Below are positions 16,767 to 25,966 of a stretch of DNA of 64,000 nucleotides, in pieces. The position numbers and the translations under genes are program-made. The notes under the pieces are model-generated. The model was not told where the DNA came from and did not search any database. It was given only the letters and a program-made list of their open reading frames with translations. Where the stretch lies: assembly GCF_003605645.1 (NCBI RefSeq), contig NZ_QVMU01000006.1, forward strand, positions 150,326 through 214,325, read 5' to 3'. The number at the start of each line of letters is the position of its first letter. The first letter of the stretch is position 1. The DNA comes from Vibrio sinensis. GTDB lineage: Bacteria; Pseudomonadota; Gammaproteobacteria; Enterobacterales; Vibrionaceae.

Positions 16767-17507
16767 GTGAATTACTCTGTCTCTAACAATACCTTACAAG
16801 GTAAAGTTATTTTAGTTACTGGTGCTGGCGCAGGTATCGGTAAACAAGCGGCTCTCTCTTACGCTCAGCATGGCGCTACAGTTATTTTACTCGGCCGAAC
16901 GGTTAAGAAACTGGAAGCCACTTATGATGAAATTGAAGCAGCTGGCTATCCTGAAGCAGCTATCATCCCTTTAGATATGAAAGGGGCGAGTAAACAAAAT
17001 TACATTGATATGGTTGAAACGATCGAAGCTCAATTTGGTCGCTTAGATGGTGTTTTACATAATGCAGGACTGCTTGGCGTGATTAGCCCATTTGAGCAAA
17101 TCGGTGAAGACAGCTACGACGATGTCATGCAAGTTAATGTAAAAGCACAATTTCTACTGTCACAAGCCGCATTACCTTTGCTGAAAAAATCGCCAGACGC
17201 TCGTCTTGTCTTTACTTCCTCAACAGTGGGTCATGAGGGCCGTGCTTTTTGGGGCACGTACTCAATATCAAAATTTGCAACAGAAGGCATGATGCAAGTA
17301 CTGGCTGACGAACTGAGCGACACGACTGTTCGAGTCAATGCGATTAATCCAGGCGGGACTCGTACAGCGATGCGTGCAAGTGCTTTCCCTGCGGAAGATG
17401 TTGACCTGTTAAAAACACCACTCGATATCATCCCGCTTTACGTCTATTTGATGGCGGAAGAGGGTAAACAGGTACACGGTCAATGTATTGATGCCCAGCC
17501 TCGTTAA
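16767..17507 (+). CDS. yciK: YciK family short-chain dehydrogenase/reductase
   Basis: This 246-residue SDR has the NAD(P)-binding glycine motif TGAGAGIGK near residue 19, the HNAGLLG motif, the catalytic serine in VFTSSTVGHEG, and the YSISK pair (Tyr and Lys). It matches YciK, an oxidoreductase with no firmly established substrate. The GTG start at 16767 is preceded by AAGGAAG. It sits divergently from sohB, as in E. coli. The glycine motif TGAGAG rather than TGxxxGIG of the fatty-acid enzymes separates it from fabG elsewhere in this window. Confidence 0.88.
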   Translation: MNYSVSNNTLQGKVILVTGAGAGIGKQAALSYAQHGATVILLGRTVKKLEATYDEIEAAGYPEAAIIPLDMKGASKQNYIDMVETIEAQFGRLDGVLHNAGLLGVISPFEQIGEDSYDDVMQVNVKAQFLLSQAALPLLKKSPDARLVFTSSTVGHEGRAFWGTYSISKFATEGMMQVLADELSDTTVRVNAINPGGTRTAMRASAFPAEDVDLLKTPLDIIPLYVYLMAEEGKQVHGQCIDAQPR

Positions 17508-17534
17508 GGCTTATTTTTAATTCTTTTTGCTATC

Positions 17535-17566
17535 AACGCCTTGCTATTTCGCAAGGCGTTTTTTAT
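17535..17566 (+). terminator. Terminator after yciK
   Basis: AACGCCTTGC and GCAAGGCGTT flank a TATTTC loop and are followed by TTTTATT. Confidence 0.85.
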
Positions 17567-17595
17567 TGGTTTCTATTGCACTATTCGCTCAATAA

Positions 17596-17623
17596 ATTAC
17601 ACTGTTTAAATATACAGTATAAT
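17596..17623 (+). promoter_or_regulatory. SOS promoter of imuA with embedded LexA box
   Basis: CTGTTTAAATATACAG (17602-17617) is a full CTGT-N8-ACAG LexA operator. It is immediately followed by a perfect -10, TATAAT (17618-17623), and preceded by a 4/6 -35 match, ATTACA (17596-17601). The operator therefore fills the 16-bp spacer exactly, so LexA binding would exclude RNA polymerase. Confidence 0.85.
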
Positions 17624-17639
17624 TGTGTATGAATTGCTC

Positions 17640-18317
17640 ATGTATGAATTGATTGAACAGCTAAAACAGAAACAATGGCTCTGGCAAGGTAAAATGCCTC
17701 ACGAGCCTCAACATCACTATTCCACAGGCTTTGCCCTACTCGATCAAAAACTCGATGGCGGTTTTCCTAAGCATGGTGTTATTGAACTCCAAACAACATC
17801 GGGGATTGGTGAGTTACGTTTATTGTTACCACATTTAACCCAGAATAATGACGGCAGACTTTGTGTGTTCATTCGACCTCCGGGCTATCTTTGTGCCGAA
17901 ATGCTCGCCACTGAAAAGTTAGATCACAACCAAGTACTGCTTATTTATCCTGATAGCGCCCAACATGCTCTATGGGCTGCTGAACAATGCCTAAAAAGTG
18001 GCGCTTGCAGTAATGTAATGCTGTGGCAAACAGAGCTGGAAGTTCACCAAGCAAGACGTTTACAAGTCGCCAGTGAAACCGGAAGCTGCCTACATTTTTT
18101 ATTTAAGCAACCGCAGCAAAGCTTATTCTCTTTGCCTGTCAATTTAAGCATGACGCTAACCCCTCACCCGCAAGGACTTGAAGTCACGATTACTAAACGT
18201 AAAGGCGGTTGGTCTCGAGGTAGTTTTGTGCTCGATATGAGTCAGCGCTGGCCACACCTATCGATTCAAAAACCTGATCCGGTAGTGATCCCTTTCCCTC
18301 TGCGAAAACAAGGCTAA
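17640..18317 (+). CDS. imuA: ImuA, RecA-like accessory protein of SOS mutagenesis
   Basis: ImuA is the first member of the imuA-imuB-dnaE2 mutasome cassette and is a RecA-fold accessory protein thought to help recruit or regulate the translesion polymerase complex. Around residues 30-60 the frame shows the STGFALLDQKLDGGFPKHGVIEL segment typical of ImuA. The C-terminus RKGGWSRGSFVLDM also fits. I choose the ATG at 17640 (225 residues): the promoter's -10 ends at 17623, so transcription should begin near 17630, after the alternative GTG at 17625. The resulting leader is only about 10 nt and no ribosome-binding site is visible. The stop codon is 2 bases before imuB. Confidence 0.88.
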   Translation: MYELIEQLKQKQWLWQGKMPHEPQHHYSTGFALLDQKLDGGFPKHGVIELQTTSGIGELRLLLPHLTQNNDGRLCVFIRPPGYLCAEMLATEKLDHNQVLLIYPDSAQHALWAAEQCLKSGACSNVMLWQTELEVHQARRLQVASETGSCLHFLFKQPQQSLFSLPVNLSMTLTPHPQGLEVTITKRKGGWSRGSFVLDMSQRWPHLSIQKPDPVVIPFPLRKQG

Positions 18318-18319
18318 AT

Positions 18320-19720
18320 ATGACATTGTGGATCTACTTACACTTCCCTGCTTTGCAGTTGGATGCGCTATTTGCTGAACAAAAAACACAAGCAACCGTG
18401 ATCATTGATAGCAAGCATTTTCAGGTAATACAATGCAATGCCGAAGCAGAACAACAAGGCATACAAATTGGTATGGGCCTTGGCTGTGCGAGCGCACTAT
18501 GTCATTCGCTACAAGTCCATCCTTATGACGCAAAGCAGGAACAGTTCATCCTCACTGACATTGCTCAATGGCTTTATTTGATCACCTCTGATATTGCACT
18601 TTTTCCGCCCCATGGTCTTTTACTTAAAGTCACTAATATGCTCAGCTTATATGGTGGACTAGATGCATACTGGAAAACGCTGCAAACACACCTTAATACA
18701 TTGAATATTCATTACGGCTACTCTAGTGGGTTCTCACCTTATTCAGCGATGTTGCTAGCAAAATCAGCGGCGAATTTACTGTCACAAGATAAAGAACAAA
18801 TTATCACCGCTCTTTACCCATACCCGCTACCAGCAACAGAGTTAGAACAAAAACAGGTTGAAGCTCTAGCAAGAGTTGGCGTTCAAAACATCCATGAGTT
18901 ATTAAGTTTACCAATGCAAGATATCGCTCGTCGTTTTGATATTGATTTGGTTAATTATGTCGGGCGACTAATGGGGCAATTTAAGCATCCGGTGACCTTT
19001 TATCACCCTCCTGAAAAATTCAAACATTACTTAGAATTACTCTTTGAAATTGAAAACATCCAATGGCTAGAAAAGCCGTTGATGATACAGCTCAATAAGT
19101 TAGAGCTATTTCTAACCTTACGTAATCAGGTCGCTTATGAATTAGAACTAACCTTGCATCAAAGAGATCATACGGATGGGAAAATCAATTTCACTTCTGC
19201 CTGTGGAGATTACAAAGCCAGCCAGTGGTGGCGGTTATGTCAACTTACGCTTGAATCCATCAAACTGGAGGCTCCAGTTCAAGGTTTAACCCTAAACATT
19301 ATTCGTAGTGGGGACTTAGAGTCCACCAGCAATGATATTTTTAACGGTCCTCAAGGGCAGCAAAGTGAACTTGAGTTAATTAGTTTACTGCAAGCAAAAA
19401 TTGGCAAAGACAAGGTGCATAAAGTCGCCCTTTCAGACGACCCTCGTCCTGAACGCGCAACACAGCTCTGCGACCCGAGCCAAATTATTGCGACTAAGCC
19501 CAATCCCCATAGAACACGCCCAGCATTTATTCTGCCGACACCGCAACCCCTGCATGAAACGGTATCTATCGTACAAGGACCAGAACGCTTTGTGACCGGA
19601 TGGTGGGATGGCGGTGACATCGTGCGCGATTATTTTATTGCACGTAGCCATACAGGTCGTTGGTTGTGGATATTTCGCGATCAAGAAAAACGCTGGTTCC
19701 TACATGGCCAATTTAGTTAA
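18320..19720 (+). CDS. imuB: ImuB, Y-family polymerase-like clamp-binding protein
   Basis: ImuB has a Y-family DNA polymerase fold but is catalytically dead in characterised members; it bridges DnaE2 to the sliding clamp. Here the N-terminus reads LWIYLHFPALQLDALF, where active Y polymerases have the acidic DMDAFF motif, and the second acidic motif is replaced by LLLKVTNMLSLYGG. Both changes support loss of catalysis. A helix-hairpin-helix-like region (VQNIHELLSLPMQDIARRFD) follows near residue 200. A clamp-binding candidate, QQSELELISLL, lies near residue 345. Length 466 is usual. It is co-directional with imuA, 2 bases downstream. Confidence 0.93.
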   Translation: MTLWIYLHFPALQLDALFAEQKTQATVIIDSKHFQVIQCNAEAEQQGIQIGMGLGCASALCHSLQVHPYDAKQEQFILTDIAQWLYLITSDIALFPPHGLLLKVTNMLSLYGGLDAYWKTLQTHLNTLNIHYGYSSGFSPYSAMLLAKSAANLLSQDKEQIITALYPYPLPATELEQKQVEALARVGVQNIHELLSLPMQDIARRFDIDLVNYVGRLMGQFKHPVTFYHPPEKFKHYLELLFEIENIQWLEKPLMIQLNKLELFLTLRNQVAYELELTLHQRDHTDGKINFTSACGDYKASQWWRLCQLTLESIKLEAPVQGLTLNIIRSGDLESTSNDIFNGPQGQQSELELISLLQAKIGKDKVHKVALSDDPRPERATQLCDPSQIIATKPNPHRTRPAFILPTPQPLHETVSIVQGPERFVTGWWDGGDIVRDYFIARSHTGRWLWIFRDQEKRWFLHGQFS

Positions 19721-19802
19721 GTCTCTGATAACACATACTCCATGAGACAAACTGCACTCTATGACATGCACCTTATAAGATGAAGCTTGTGAAACAGACC
19801 CT

Positions 19803-22800
19803 ATGAAATACGCCGAATTATTTTGCCAAACCAATTTCTCTTTTTTGACTGGGGCTTCACACGCTGAAGAACTGATTTTGCAGGCCGATTTTTTACGCTA
19901 TCACTCTTTGGCGATCACCGATGAGTGCTCTGTCGCAGGAGTGGTTCGGGCGTATACGGCCATTAAAAACCATCAACTCGGTGTCAAGCTAATCATCGGC
20001 AGTATGTTTTGGCTTAATTCACAATGCCAAGTGGTTCTCCTTTGCCCCAATCGACAAGCTTATGCTGAGCTGTGTCGAATCATCAGCAATGCACGTCGAC
20101 GTTCAGAGAAAGGACACTATCAACTTTCTGAATGGGATTTAATGTCTTTACAGCACTGCTTGCTGCTTTGGCTACCCTGCCACCAAGAGAGTGACCAAAA
20201 ATGGGGGCATTGGCTCCACCAGCATCATGCGCAGCGTTTATGGATTGGTCTACAGCGTCATTTAGGCACTAACGATAGAAACTACGTAGAGCACTGCGAA
20301 GCGTTATCACATGAATTACAAATGCCTATCACTGCCTGTGGTGGCGTTCTAATGCACACTGCGACTCGTTTACCGTTACAACATACTTTAACCGCCATTA
20401 AGTATGGCAAGAGCATTGATAAAATCGGGGCTCACTTACTGACAAATACCGAACGTACGCTACGCAGTACAGAGAAACTTCGCGCGTTATTTAAACCTCA
20501 ATGGTTACAAGCAAGTGTAGATATCGCTCAGCAATGTGCTTTTAGCCTAGGTGAATTAAAATATGAATACCCGAGTGAACTGATCCCCAATGGTGAAACA
20601 CCAATGGGGTACTTACGCCAATTAGTCTCTCAAGGTAAAAAAACTCGGTTTCCTGAGGGGGTACCTGAAAGCATCAATGAGATTATTAATAAAGAGCTCC
20701 AGTTAATCGAAGAGCTCCACTACCCTTTTTATTTTTTGACCATTCACGACATTGTGATGTTTGCTAAACAGCAAAAAATTTTGTACCAAGGCCGTGGCTC
20801 TGCCGCTAACTCTGTAGTGTGTTACTGCTTAGAAATCACCTCAGTTGATCCAAGGCAAATCTCAGTTTTATTCGAACGATTTATCAGTAAAGAACGTGAC
20901 GAGCCACCTGATATTGATGTCGATTTTGAGCATGAACGCCGCGAAGAAGTGATTCAATATATCTATCAAAAGTATGGTCGTGAACGGGCCGCCTTAGCGG
21001 CAACCGTGATTTCCTATCGCTTCAAAAGTGCGGTGCGGGATGTTGGTAAGGCATTGAGTATTGATGAAGTGCAATTGGATTACTTCATTAAAAACGTTAA
21101 TCGTCGTGATAGAGCCCTTGGGTGGCAAGCCCAAATTGTTCAGCTCGGCTTACAACCCGATTCACTCAAAGGTGAACAATTCATCGCCTTGGTGAACGAT
21201 ATTATGGGTTTTCCTCGCCACCTCTCACAACATGTTGGAGGGTTTATTATCTCATCCGGCCCTTTGTACGAATTGGTGCCGATTGAAAACGCCTCCATGC
21301 CGGATCGTACCGTGATCCAATGGGATAAAGACGACTTGGAAAGCCTTGCACTACTTAAGGTTGATGTTCTGGCCTTAGGAATGCTAACCGCTATTCGAAA
21401 ATGCTTTAATTTAATCAAAAAACACCATGGTCATACTCTGACAATCGCTGACATTACTCGTCGTCAGGACGATAGCAATGTCTATCGTATGATTCAAAAA
21501 GCAGACACCGTCGGCGTCTTCCAAATCGAATCTCGCGCCCAAATGAGTATGCTGCCAAGATTAAAGCCTCGTAGCTATTATGACCTTGTGATTCAAATTG
21601 CGATTGTTCGACCGGGCCCAATCCAAGGCGATATGGTGCACCCATTTTTGAAGCGTCGTAATGGTGAAGAACCGATTGATTATCCTTCGGAGGAAGTGAA
21701 ACAGGTCCTTTCTCGCACTATGGGTGTCCCTATTTTTCAAGAACAAGTAATTAAGCTTGCGATGGTCGCAGCCGGATTTTCAGGAGGAGAAGCCGATCAA
21801 CTTCGCCGTGCAATGGCGGCTTGGAAAAAGAATGGCGATTTAATTAAATTTAAGTCAAAACTAACCCAGGGGATGTTAGATCGTGGCTACGATATCAGCT
21901 TTGCGGAACGCATTTTCGACCAAATATTAGGATTTGGAGAATATGGTTTTCCAGAAAGTCATTCAGCTTCTTTTGCCGTGCTCGCTTATTGCTCTGCTTG
22001 GTTGAAATATTATTACCCTGAAGCTTTTTATACTTCGCTTCTCAATAGTCTCCCTATGGGATTCTACAGCGCCTCACAACTGGTACAAGATGCTCAAAGA
22101 CACGGCGTTACAATATTACCTGTCTGTGTAAATCAATCTTTGTATGAACACCAAGTTATACCAAATCAGGGCAAACTAATGATTCAACTTGGGTTTAAGC
22201 AAGTAAAAGGCTTAAGCGCTGATGGGTGCCGACAACTGATTAAAGCTCGAGGCGAAACCGGCTTTACTCACCCAAGTCAAATTAAGCATATCGGCTTAAA
22301 TCGTCGAGACATTGAGCTACTCGCCTCAGCAAACGCCATGCACGCTATTGCCAACAATCGCTATCAAACTCGCTGGTCAATGATGGACTCACTCTCTGAT
22401 TTACCTCTATTTCAACACATAGAAGAGCAAGTAAATGAACCTATAGCGATACCAAATTCAGCACAGACATTGCTTGAAGATTACGCAGCAACAGGGCTCT
22501 CTCTCTCTCATCACCCAATATCATTACTTGAACAAGCGGGGCAGCTGGGACGATTTACCCGTATGCGTGATTTAGCAACTAAACAACATCAATCCTTAGT
22601 GACCGTCGCTGGCGTCGTCACTGGTCGACAATCACCGGGAACAGCCGCTGGTGTCACGTTTTTTACCTTAGAAGATGATACTGGGAATATCAACGTCGTA
22701 GTTTGGCAAGCCACAGCTAGAGCCCAAAAACAGGCCTACCTTACCGCAAAAATATTGAAAGTGAGTGGTATTCTTGAGAAAGAAGGAGAGGTCACACATG

Positions 22801-22874
22801 TCATAGCGGGACGATTGGAAGATATAACCGATAAGCTCACTGGGCTCCAAACCCATTCACGGGATTTCCATTAA
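19803..22874 (+). CDS. dnaE2: Error-prone DNA polymerase DnaE2 (ImuC)
   Basis: DnaE2 is a C-family polymerase used for mutagenic translesion synthesis after DNA damage. The 1023-residue protein has an N-terminal PHP domain (AELFCQTNFSFLTGASH, then LAITDECSVAGVVRAY), the palm with PDIDVDFEHERRE near residue 370 carrying the catalytic aspartates, the LKVDVLALGMLTA aspartate region, and a C-terminal OB-fold (GVVTGRQSPGTAAGVTFFTL). It is shorter than replicative DnaE (about 1160 residues), as expected for DnaE2. An 82-base gap separates it from imuB with no second LexA box, so it probably depends on the imuA promoter. Confidence 0.95.
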   Translation: MKYAELFCQTNFSFLTGASHAEELILQADFLRYHSLAITDECSVAGVVRAYTAIKNHQLGVKLIIGSMFWLNSQCQVVLLCPNRQAYAELCRIISNARRRSEKGHYQLSEWDLMSLQHCLLLWLPCHQESDQKWGHWLHQHHAQRLWIGLQRHLGTNDRNYVEHCEALSHELQMPITACGGVLMHTATRLPLQHTLTAIKYGKSIDKIGAHLLTNTERTLRSTEKLRALFKPQWLQASVDIAQQCAFSLGELKYEYPSELIPNGETPMGYLRQLVSQGKKTRFPEGVPESINEIINKELQLIEELHYPFYFLTIHDIVMFAKQQKILYQGRGSAANSVVCYCLEITSVDPRQISVLFERFISKERDEPPDIDVDFEHERREEVIQYIYQKYGRERAALAATVISYRFKSAVRDVGKALSIDEVQLDYFIKNVNRRDRALGWQAQIVQLGLQPDSLKGEQFIALVNDIMGFPRHLSQHVGGFIISSGPLYELVPIENASMPDRTVIQWDKDDLESLALLKVDVLALGMLTAIRKCFNLIKKHHGHTLTIADITRRQDDSNVYRMIQKADTVGVFQIESRAQMSMLPRLKPRSYYDLVIQIAIVRPGPIQGDMVHPFLKRRNGEEPIDYPSEEVKQVLSRTMGVPIFQEQVIKLAMVAAGFSGGEADQLRRAMAAWKKNGDLIKFKSKLTQGMLDRGYDISFAERIFDQILGFGEYGFPESHSASFAVLAYCSAWLKYYYPEAFYTSLLNSLPMGFYSASQLVQDAQRHGVTILPVCVNQSLYEHQVIPNQGKLMIQLGFKQVKGLSADGCRQLIKARGETGFTHPSQIKHIGLNRRDIELLASANAMHAIANNRYQTRWSMMDSLSDLPLFQHIEEQVNEPIAIPNSAQTLLEDYAATGLSLSHHPISLLEQAGQLGRFTRMRDLATKQHQSLVTVAGVVTGRQSPGTAAGVTFFTLEDDTGNINVVVWQATARAQKQAYLTAKILKVSGILEKEGEVTHVIAGRLEDITDKLTGLQTHSRDFH

Positions 22875-22902
22875 TTCTAATGAATGGTTCTAGCCCATAT
22901 AT

Positions 22903-22950
22903 GATAAACAAGATGCGCGATAAGCAAGATGCATGATAAACAAATAGGAG
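22903..22950 (+). repeat. Three imperfect 16-bp repeats after dnaE2
   Basis: ATGATAAACAAGATGC, GCGATAAGCAAGATGC and ATGATAAACAAATAGG follow each other directly, differing at a few positions. The third copy forms the left arm of the palindrome at 22932-22975. Confidence 0.6.
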
Positions 22951-22975
22951 CCTTGGCTCCTATTTGTTTATCATG
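22932..22975. terminator. 44-nt perfect palindrome between dnaE2 and cheV
   Basis: Twenty-one bases from 22932 are exactly complementary to those ending at 22975, with only TT between them. The centre reads GGAGCCTTGGCTCC and the outer arms are AT-rich. Placed between converging genes, it most likely acts as a bidirectional terminator. Confidence 0.7.
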
Positions 22976-23001
22976 ACGAAAGGTCGTGGTTGTTCGACAG
23001 A

Positions 23002-23949
23002 CTATCCGTTTAAGACGCTTCTCAATTGATTTTGAGTTACTTCAACGAGCAAATCTGGCTGGAATTTAGAGATAAAGCGATCACAACCCACTTTTTTAAC
23101 CATTGCTTCATTAAAACTTCCGCTCAATGAAGTATTCAGTACCACATGCAGATCTTTCAGTTTTGGATCCATTCGAATTTCATGAGTCAGTTTATAGCCA
23201 TCCATTTCCGGCATTTCGGCATCGGTAATGACCAACAGTAATTCTTCAGTCACATCCTTACCCTCAGCACTCCAAGACTTCAATAAATTCAGCGCCTCAA
23301 GACCATCACTGCACTCAATGATATTCAGTCCCAGTTGAGATAAGGTTCCTTTAACTTGCGCGCGAGCCGTTGAAGAGTCATCAACAATCAGTACATTACG
23401 GCCAATCATATGGGCACTGAGCATTTCATCCAACACCCCTTCAGAAATCGAGACGTCGTAATCAATAATTTCAGCCAACACTTTTTCAACGTCAATAATC
23501 TCGACGATCTGTGTCGTATCACCATCTTTAATCTGGGTAATTGCAGTGAGGTAATTAGAACGTCCAGTCGTCTTTGGCGGTGGCTGAATCTCAGTCCAAG
23601 TGGTATTGACAATATTACGCACCTGTCCAACTAAAAAGCCCTGTACGGTACGGTTATATTCGGTAATGATCAGGTTATCTTCTTGCTTCTCTAAACGAGA
23701 AGGAGGGAAACCAATCGCACCACGTAAATCAATCACAGGAACTGAATTACCACGTAACGAAGCAACACCAGTAATGTGATAATGCGATCCTGGCAATTTT
23801 GTCAACGGCGGTACTTTAATCACTTCTCGCACTTTAAATACGTTAATCGCAAAAAGTTGGCGGCTATTGAGACTAAATAACAGCAATTCCAGACGGTTTT
23901 CACCTACAAGGTTAGTACGCTGATCGACCGTATTTAAAACACCCGTCAT
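23002..23949 (-). CDS. cheV: Chemotaxis protein CheV (CheW domain plus response-regulator receiver)
   Basis: CheV couples chemoreceptors to CheA and carries a receiver domain for adaptation. The 315-residue protein has an N-terminal CheW-like domain (LLLFSLNSRQLFAINVFKVRE; VASLRGNSVPVIDLRGAIG) and a C-terminal receiver domain starting VLIVDDSSTARAQ, with the phospho-acceptor aspartate in LVITDAEMPEMDGY. I start at ATG 23949 because GGGAG lies five bases upstream; a TTG at 23961 would add four residues. No other chemotaxis genes are nearby. Vibrios usually have several CheV paralogues, so a finer assignment is not possible. Confidence 0.92.
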   Translation of the reverse strand: MTGVLNTVDQRTNLVGENRLELLLFSLNSRQLFAINVFKVREVIKVPPLTKLPGSHYHITGVASLRGNSVPVIDLRGAIGFPPSRLEKQEDNLIITEYNRTVQGFLVGQVRNIVNTTWTEIQPPPKTTGRSNYLTAITQIKDGDTTQIVEIIDVEKVLAEIIDYDVSISEGVLDEMLSAHMIGRNVLIVDDSSTARAQVKGTLSQLGLNIIECSDGLEALNLLKSWSAEGKDVTEELLLVITDAEMPEMDGYKLTHEIRMDPKLKDLHVVLNTSLSGSFNEAMVKKVGCDRFISKFQPDLLVEVTQNQLRSVLNG

Positions 23950-24123
23950 ATAAACTCCCAATTAACCTTTTAATACTATTAAACCAACCGATGTAACATA
24001 AAACTAGAAAAGCACCTAGCCTAATGTTTACAAGTAATACATTCTATAGAGCAGCTCCACAATTCATAGTGAATTATGCGGCTCGATAAGCGATAAAAAC
24101 AACAAAAATCGCAATCTGTTTGA

Positions 24124-24148
24124 TTCTATACCCAAGCAACTTAGGTAT
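24124..24148. repeat. Minimal TATACCCAAG repeat, 25 bp
   Basis: CTATACC and GGTATAG flank CAAGCAACTTA. It looks like the two ends of the dispersed repeat family joined without an interior. Confidence 0.5.
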
Positions 24149-24225
24149 AGGAAGAAATAAAACATTTTACGATATTTAGGAAAATAAAAAACGTGGCATA
24201 AAGAGAAAAAGAAATAATACCCGTG

Positions 24226-24386
24226 CTATACCCTAGTAACCTGAGATGCTAGTTTCAGCGAGAATGGCTGGGGTTGTAGACAAGATCCGATTTAAAAATC
24301 AAGTTATTCTAAATTGAGGTTCGATAATACCTACCTCCCCCCATTCATTTATCACCGACCAACAACATCAAGTTATTTTGGTATAG
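24226..24386. repeat. TATACC-ended dispersed repeat, 161 bp
   Basis: The left end CTATACCCTAGTAACCTGA and the right end CAAGTTATTTTGGTATAG are imperfect inverted repeats with an identical outer CTATACC. GTG lies directly outside each end and may be a 3-bp target duplication. Together with the 25-bp copy it explains part of the 450-base gap between cheV and mlc; I see no gene or RNA in the remainder (23950-24123 and 24149-24225). Confidence 0.6.
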
Positions 24387-24404
24387 GTGTGATAATTGAT
24401 TAAA

Positions 24405-25622
24405 TTAACCTTCAATCACTTTCATTAACAGTAACCCATCAAAGAGTGCCTGTTTAATCAATGCCGCACCAGGCATGGTCGCTTGTTTGTAAAAACGAGA
24501 TTCCACCAACTCTAAGTTTTGATGATATACCGGCAAACTCTGCTGTTCGATACAAGTTTGAATCGCTGGATAAAGCACTTCTTTTGCTTGGTTTATTGCC
24601 CCACCAATCAAGATTTTTTCTGGGTTAAATAAATTGATGACGATGGAGATCGCCGCTCCCAAATAACGTCCCAACTTCTCAATTACATCAATCGCAAGTG
24701 GATCGCCATTAGCAGCCGCTTCACAAATATCTTCAACTGACACATCTTCAAATTCGGCTAACACGGATTGCTCACCATTAGCTAAGCGCTCTGTGACTTC
24801 AGTTCGGATCGCTTGAGAACTGGCAACGGTTTCTAAACAACCGATATTTCCACAGTGACAACGCTTACCTTGTGGGTCAATCTGAATATGCCCCAATTCG
24901 CCAATATTTCCGTGACGCCCTTGAAGTACACGCCCATCTAAAATAACGCCAGCACCAAGCCCATGGTGGATAGATATCAACACTGAATTTTCGTTATCTT
25001 GCGAATGGCCAAATAGCTTCTCAGCCAACGCCCAAGCTCGCGTATCGTTCGCTACAAATACCGGTAACCCTGTCGCTTTATAGATTTCAGGTCCAAGCGC
25101 CAAATTTTCCACATTATAGTGTGGCATTTGCAGCACAATACCTTTCTCCGAGTTAACTAAGCCCGGAAGTGTAATCGCGATGCTGGTAACACGATCAAGT
25201 TGATCAGCATAAGTCTGAAAAAACTCTTCAATCTCGTACAGCAGACGTGCCAATACATCTTCTTGATCAATTTCATGAATATCAATTTTAGTATCGATCA
25301 ATACATCGCCACCAAGCTCATGCAATGCGATCGTCAGATAGCCTCGCCCTAATCGCATCGATAAGAACTGCCAGCCCTCATTGTTGACTTGTAGACCAAC
25401 CGCAGGACGGCCTCGACTCAAAGATTCTTGAACCGTGGTTTCGTGGATCAGGTGTGCTTCGATTAATTCGCGCGTAATCTTAGTGATACTTGCCGGTGCA
25501 AGTTCGCTTTCTTTCGACAAATCAATACGGGAAATAGGACCTTTTTGGTCAATGAGTTTATATACACGACCAGCATTGACCTGCTTGATATGATCAATAT
25601 GGCCAGGATGCGCCATGTACAT
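24405..25622 (-). CDS. mlc: ROK-family transcriptional repressor Mlc
   Basis: Mlc represses glucose uptake genes (ptsG, ptsHI, manXYZ and its own gene in E. coli) and is inactivated when dephosphorylated EIIB of PtsG sequesters it at the membrane. The protein shows an N-terminal winged helix (GPISRIDLSKESELAPASI), a ROK domain with EIQ-type glycines, and the zinc-binding CHCGNIGCLETVAS motif near residue 250. I start at ATG 25622, which gives 405 residues (E. coli: 406) and has GGAG six bases upstream. The open frame extends 65 codons further but that part looks non-coding. ptsG lies 4 kb away. Confidence 0.92.
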   Translation of the reverse strand: MYMAHPGHIDHIKQVNAGRVYKLIDQKGPISRIDLSKESELAPASITKITRELIEAHLIHETTVQESLSRGRPAVGLQVNNEGWQFLSMRLGRGYLTIALHELGGDVLIDTKIDIHEIDQEDVLARLLYEIEEFFQTYADQLDRVTSIAITLPGLVNSEKGIVLQMPHYNVENLALGPEIYKATGLPVFVANDTRAWALAEKLFGHSQDNENSVLISIHHGLGAGVILDGRVLQGRHGNIGELGHIQIDPQGKRCHCGNIGCLETVASSQAIRTEVTERLANGEQSVLAEFEDVSVEDICEAAANGDPLAIDVIEKLGRYLGAAISIVINLFNPEKILIGGAINQAKEVLYPAIQTCIEQQSLPVYHQNLELVESRFYKQATMPGAALIKQALFDGLLLMKVIEG

Positions 25623-25832
25623 AGAATGCTCCAACAAACAGTTACCTCTTAATTTTTTTACTTTGCGAAGGAATTGTGAAGCCACTTGGTAGATTGCCGT
25701 GACAAGCATCACGTATAAAGCTGATTGTTTGTGTAGTAAGTCAAATTGACAAACGATTAATCGCTTTCTTGCGCGGTTTTTTTGCGCTAACAAAAATGCA
25801 TAAAAAATGTGCTGCAAGTCCCCTAAAATTTT

Positions 25833-25844
25833 TCACAGATGTGA
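25833..25844. promoter_or_regulatory. TCACAGATGTGA palindrome in the mlc-pykA divergent region
   Basis: A 12-bp dyad with half-sites TCACA and TGTGA. These are CRP half-sites but in the inverted order and with only two bases between them, so this is not a canonical CRP site. The divergent region as a whole (25623-26073) holds this palindrome and the 77-bp repeat; I see no gene in it. Confidence 0.3.
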
Positions 25845-25966
25845 TTATATAAGGCGGTCTCAATAGACTGGCTCACTCTACCTGCTGTCTAACAACAAGG
25901 TTGAACATCCTAGCCATGCTTCTTCAAGGTGACCTGACACTAAAATAAGCAACTAGAAAATCAGGT

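Noticed and set aside
25623..25817. 65-codon N-terminal extension of mlc
   Set aside because: The internal ATG at 25622 has a good ribosome-binding site and gives the standard Mlc length; the extension resembles translated intergenic DNA.
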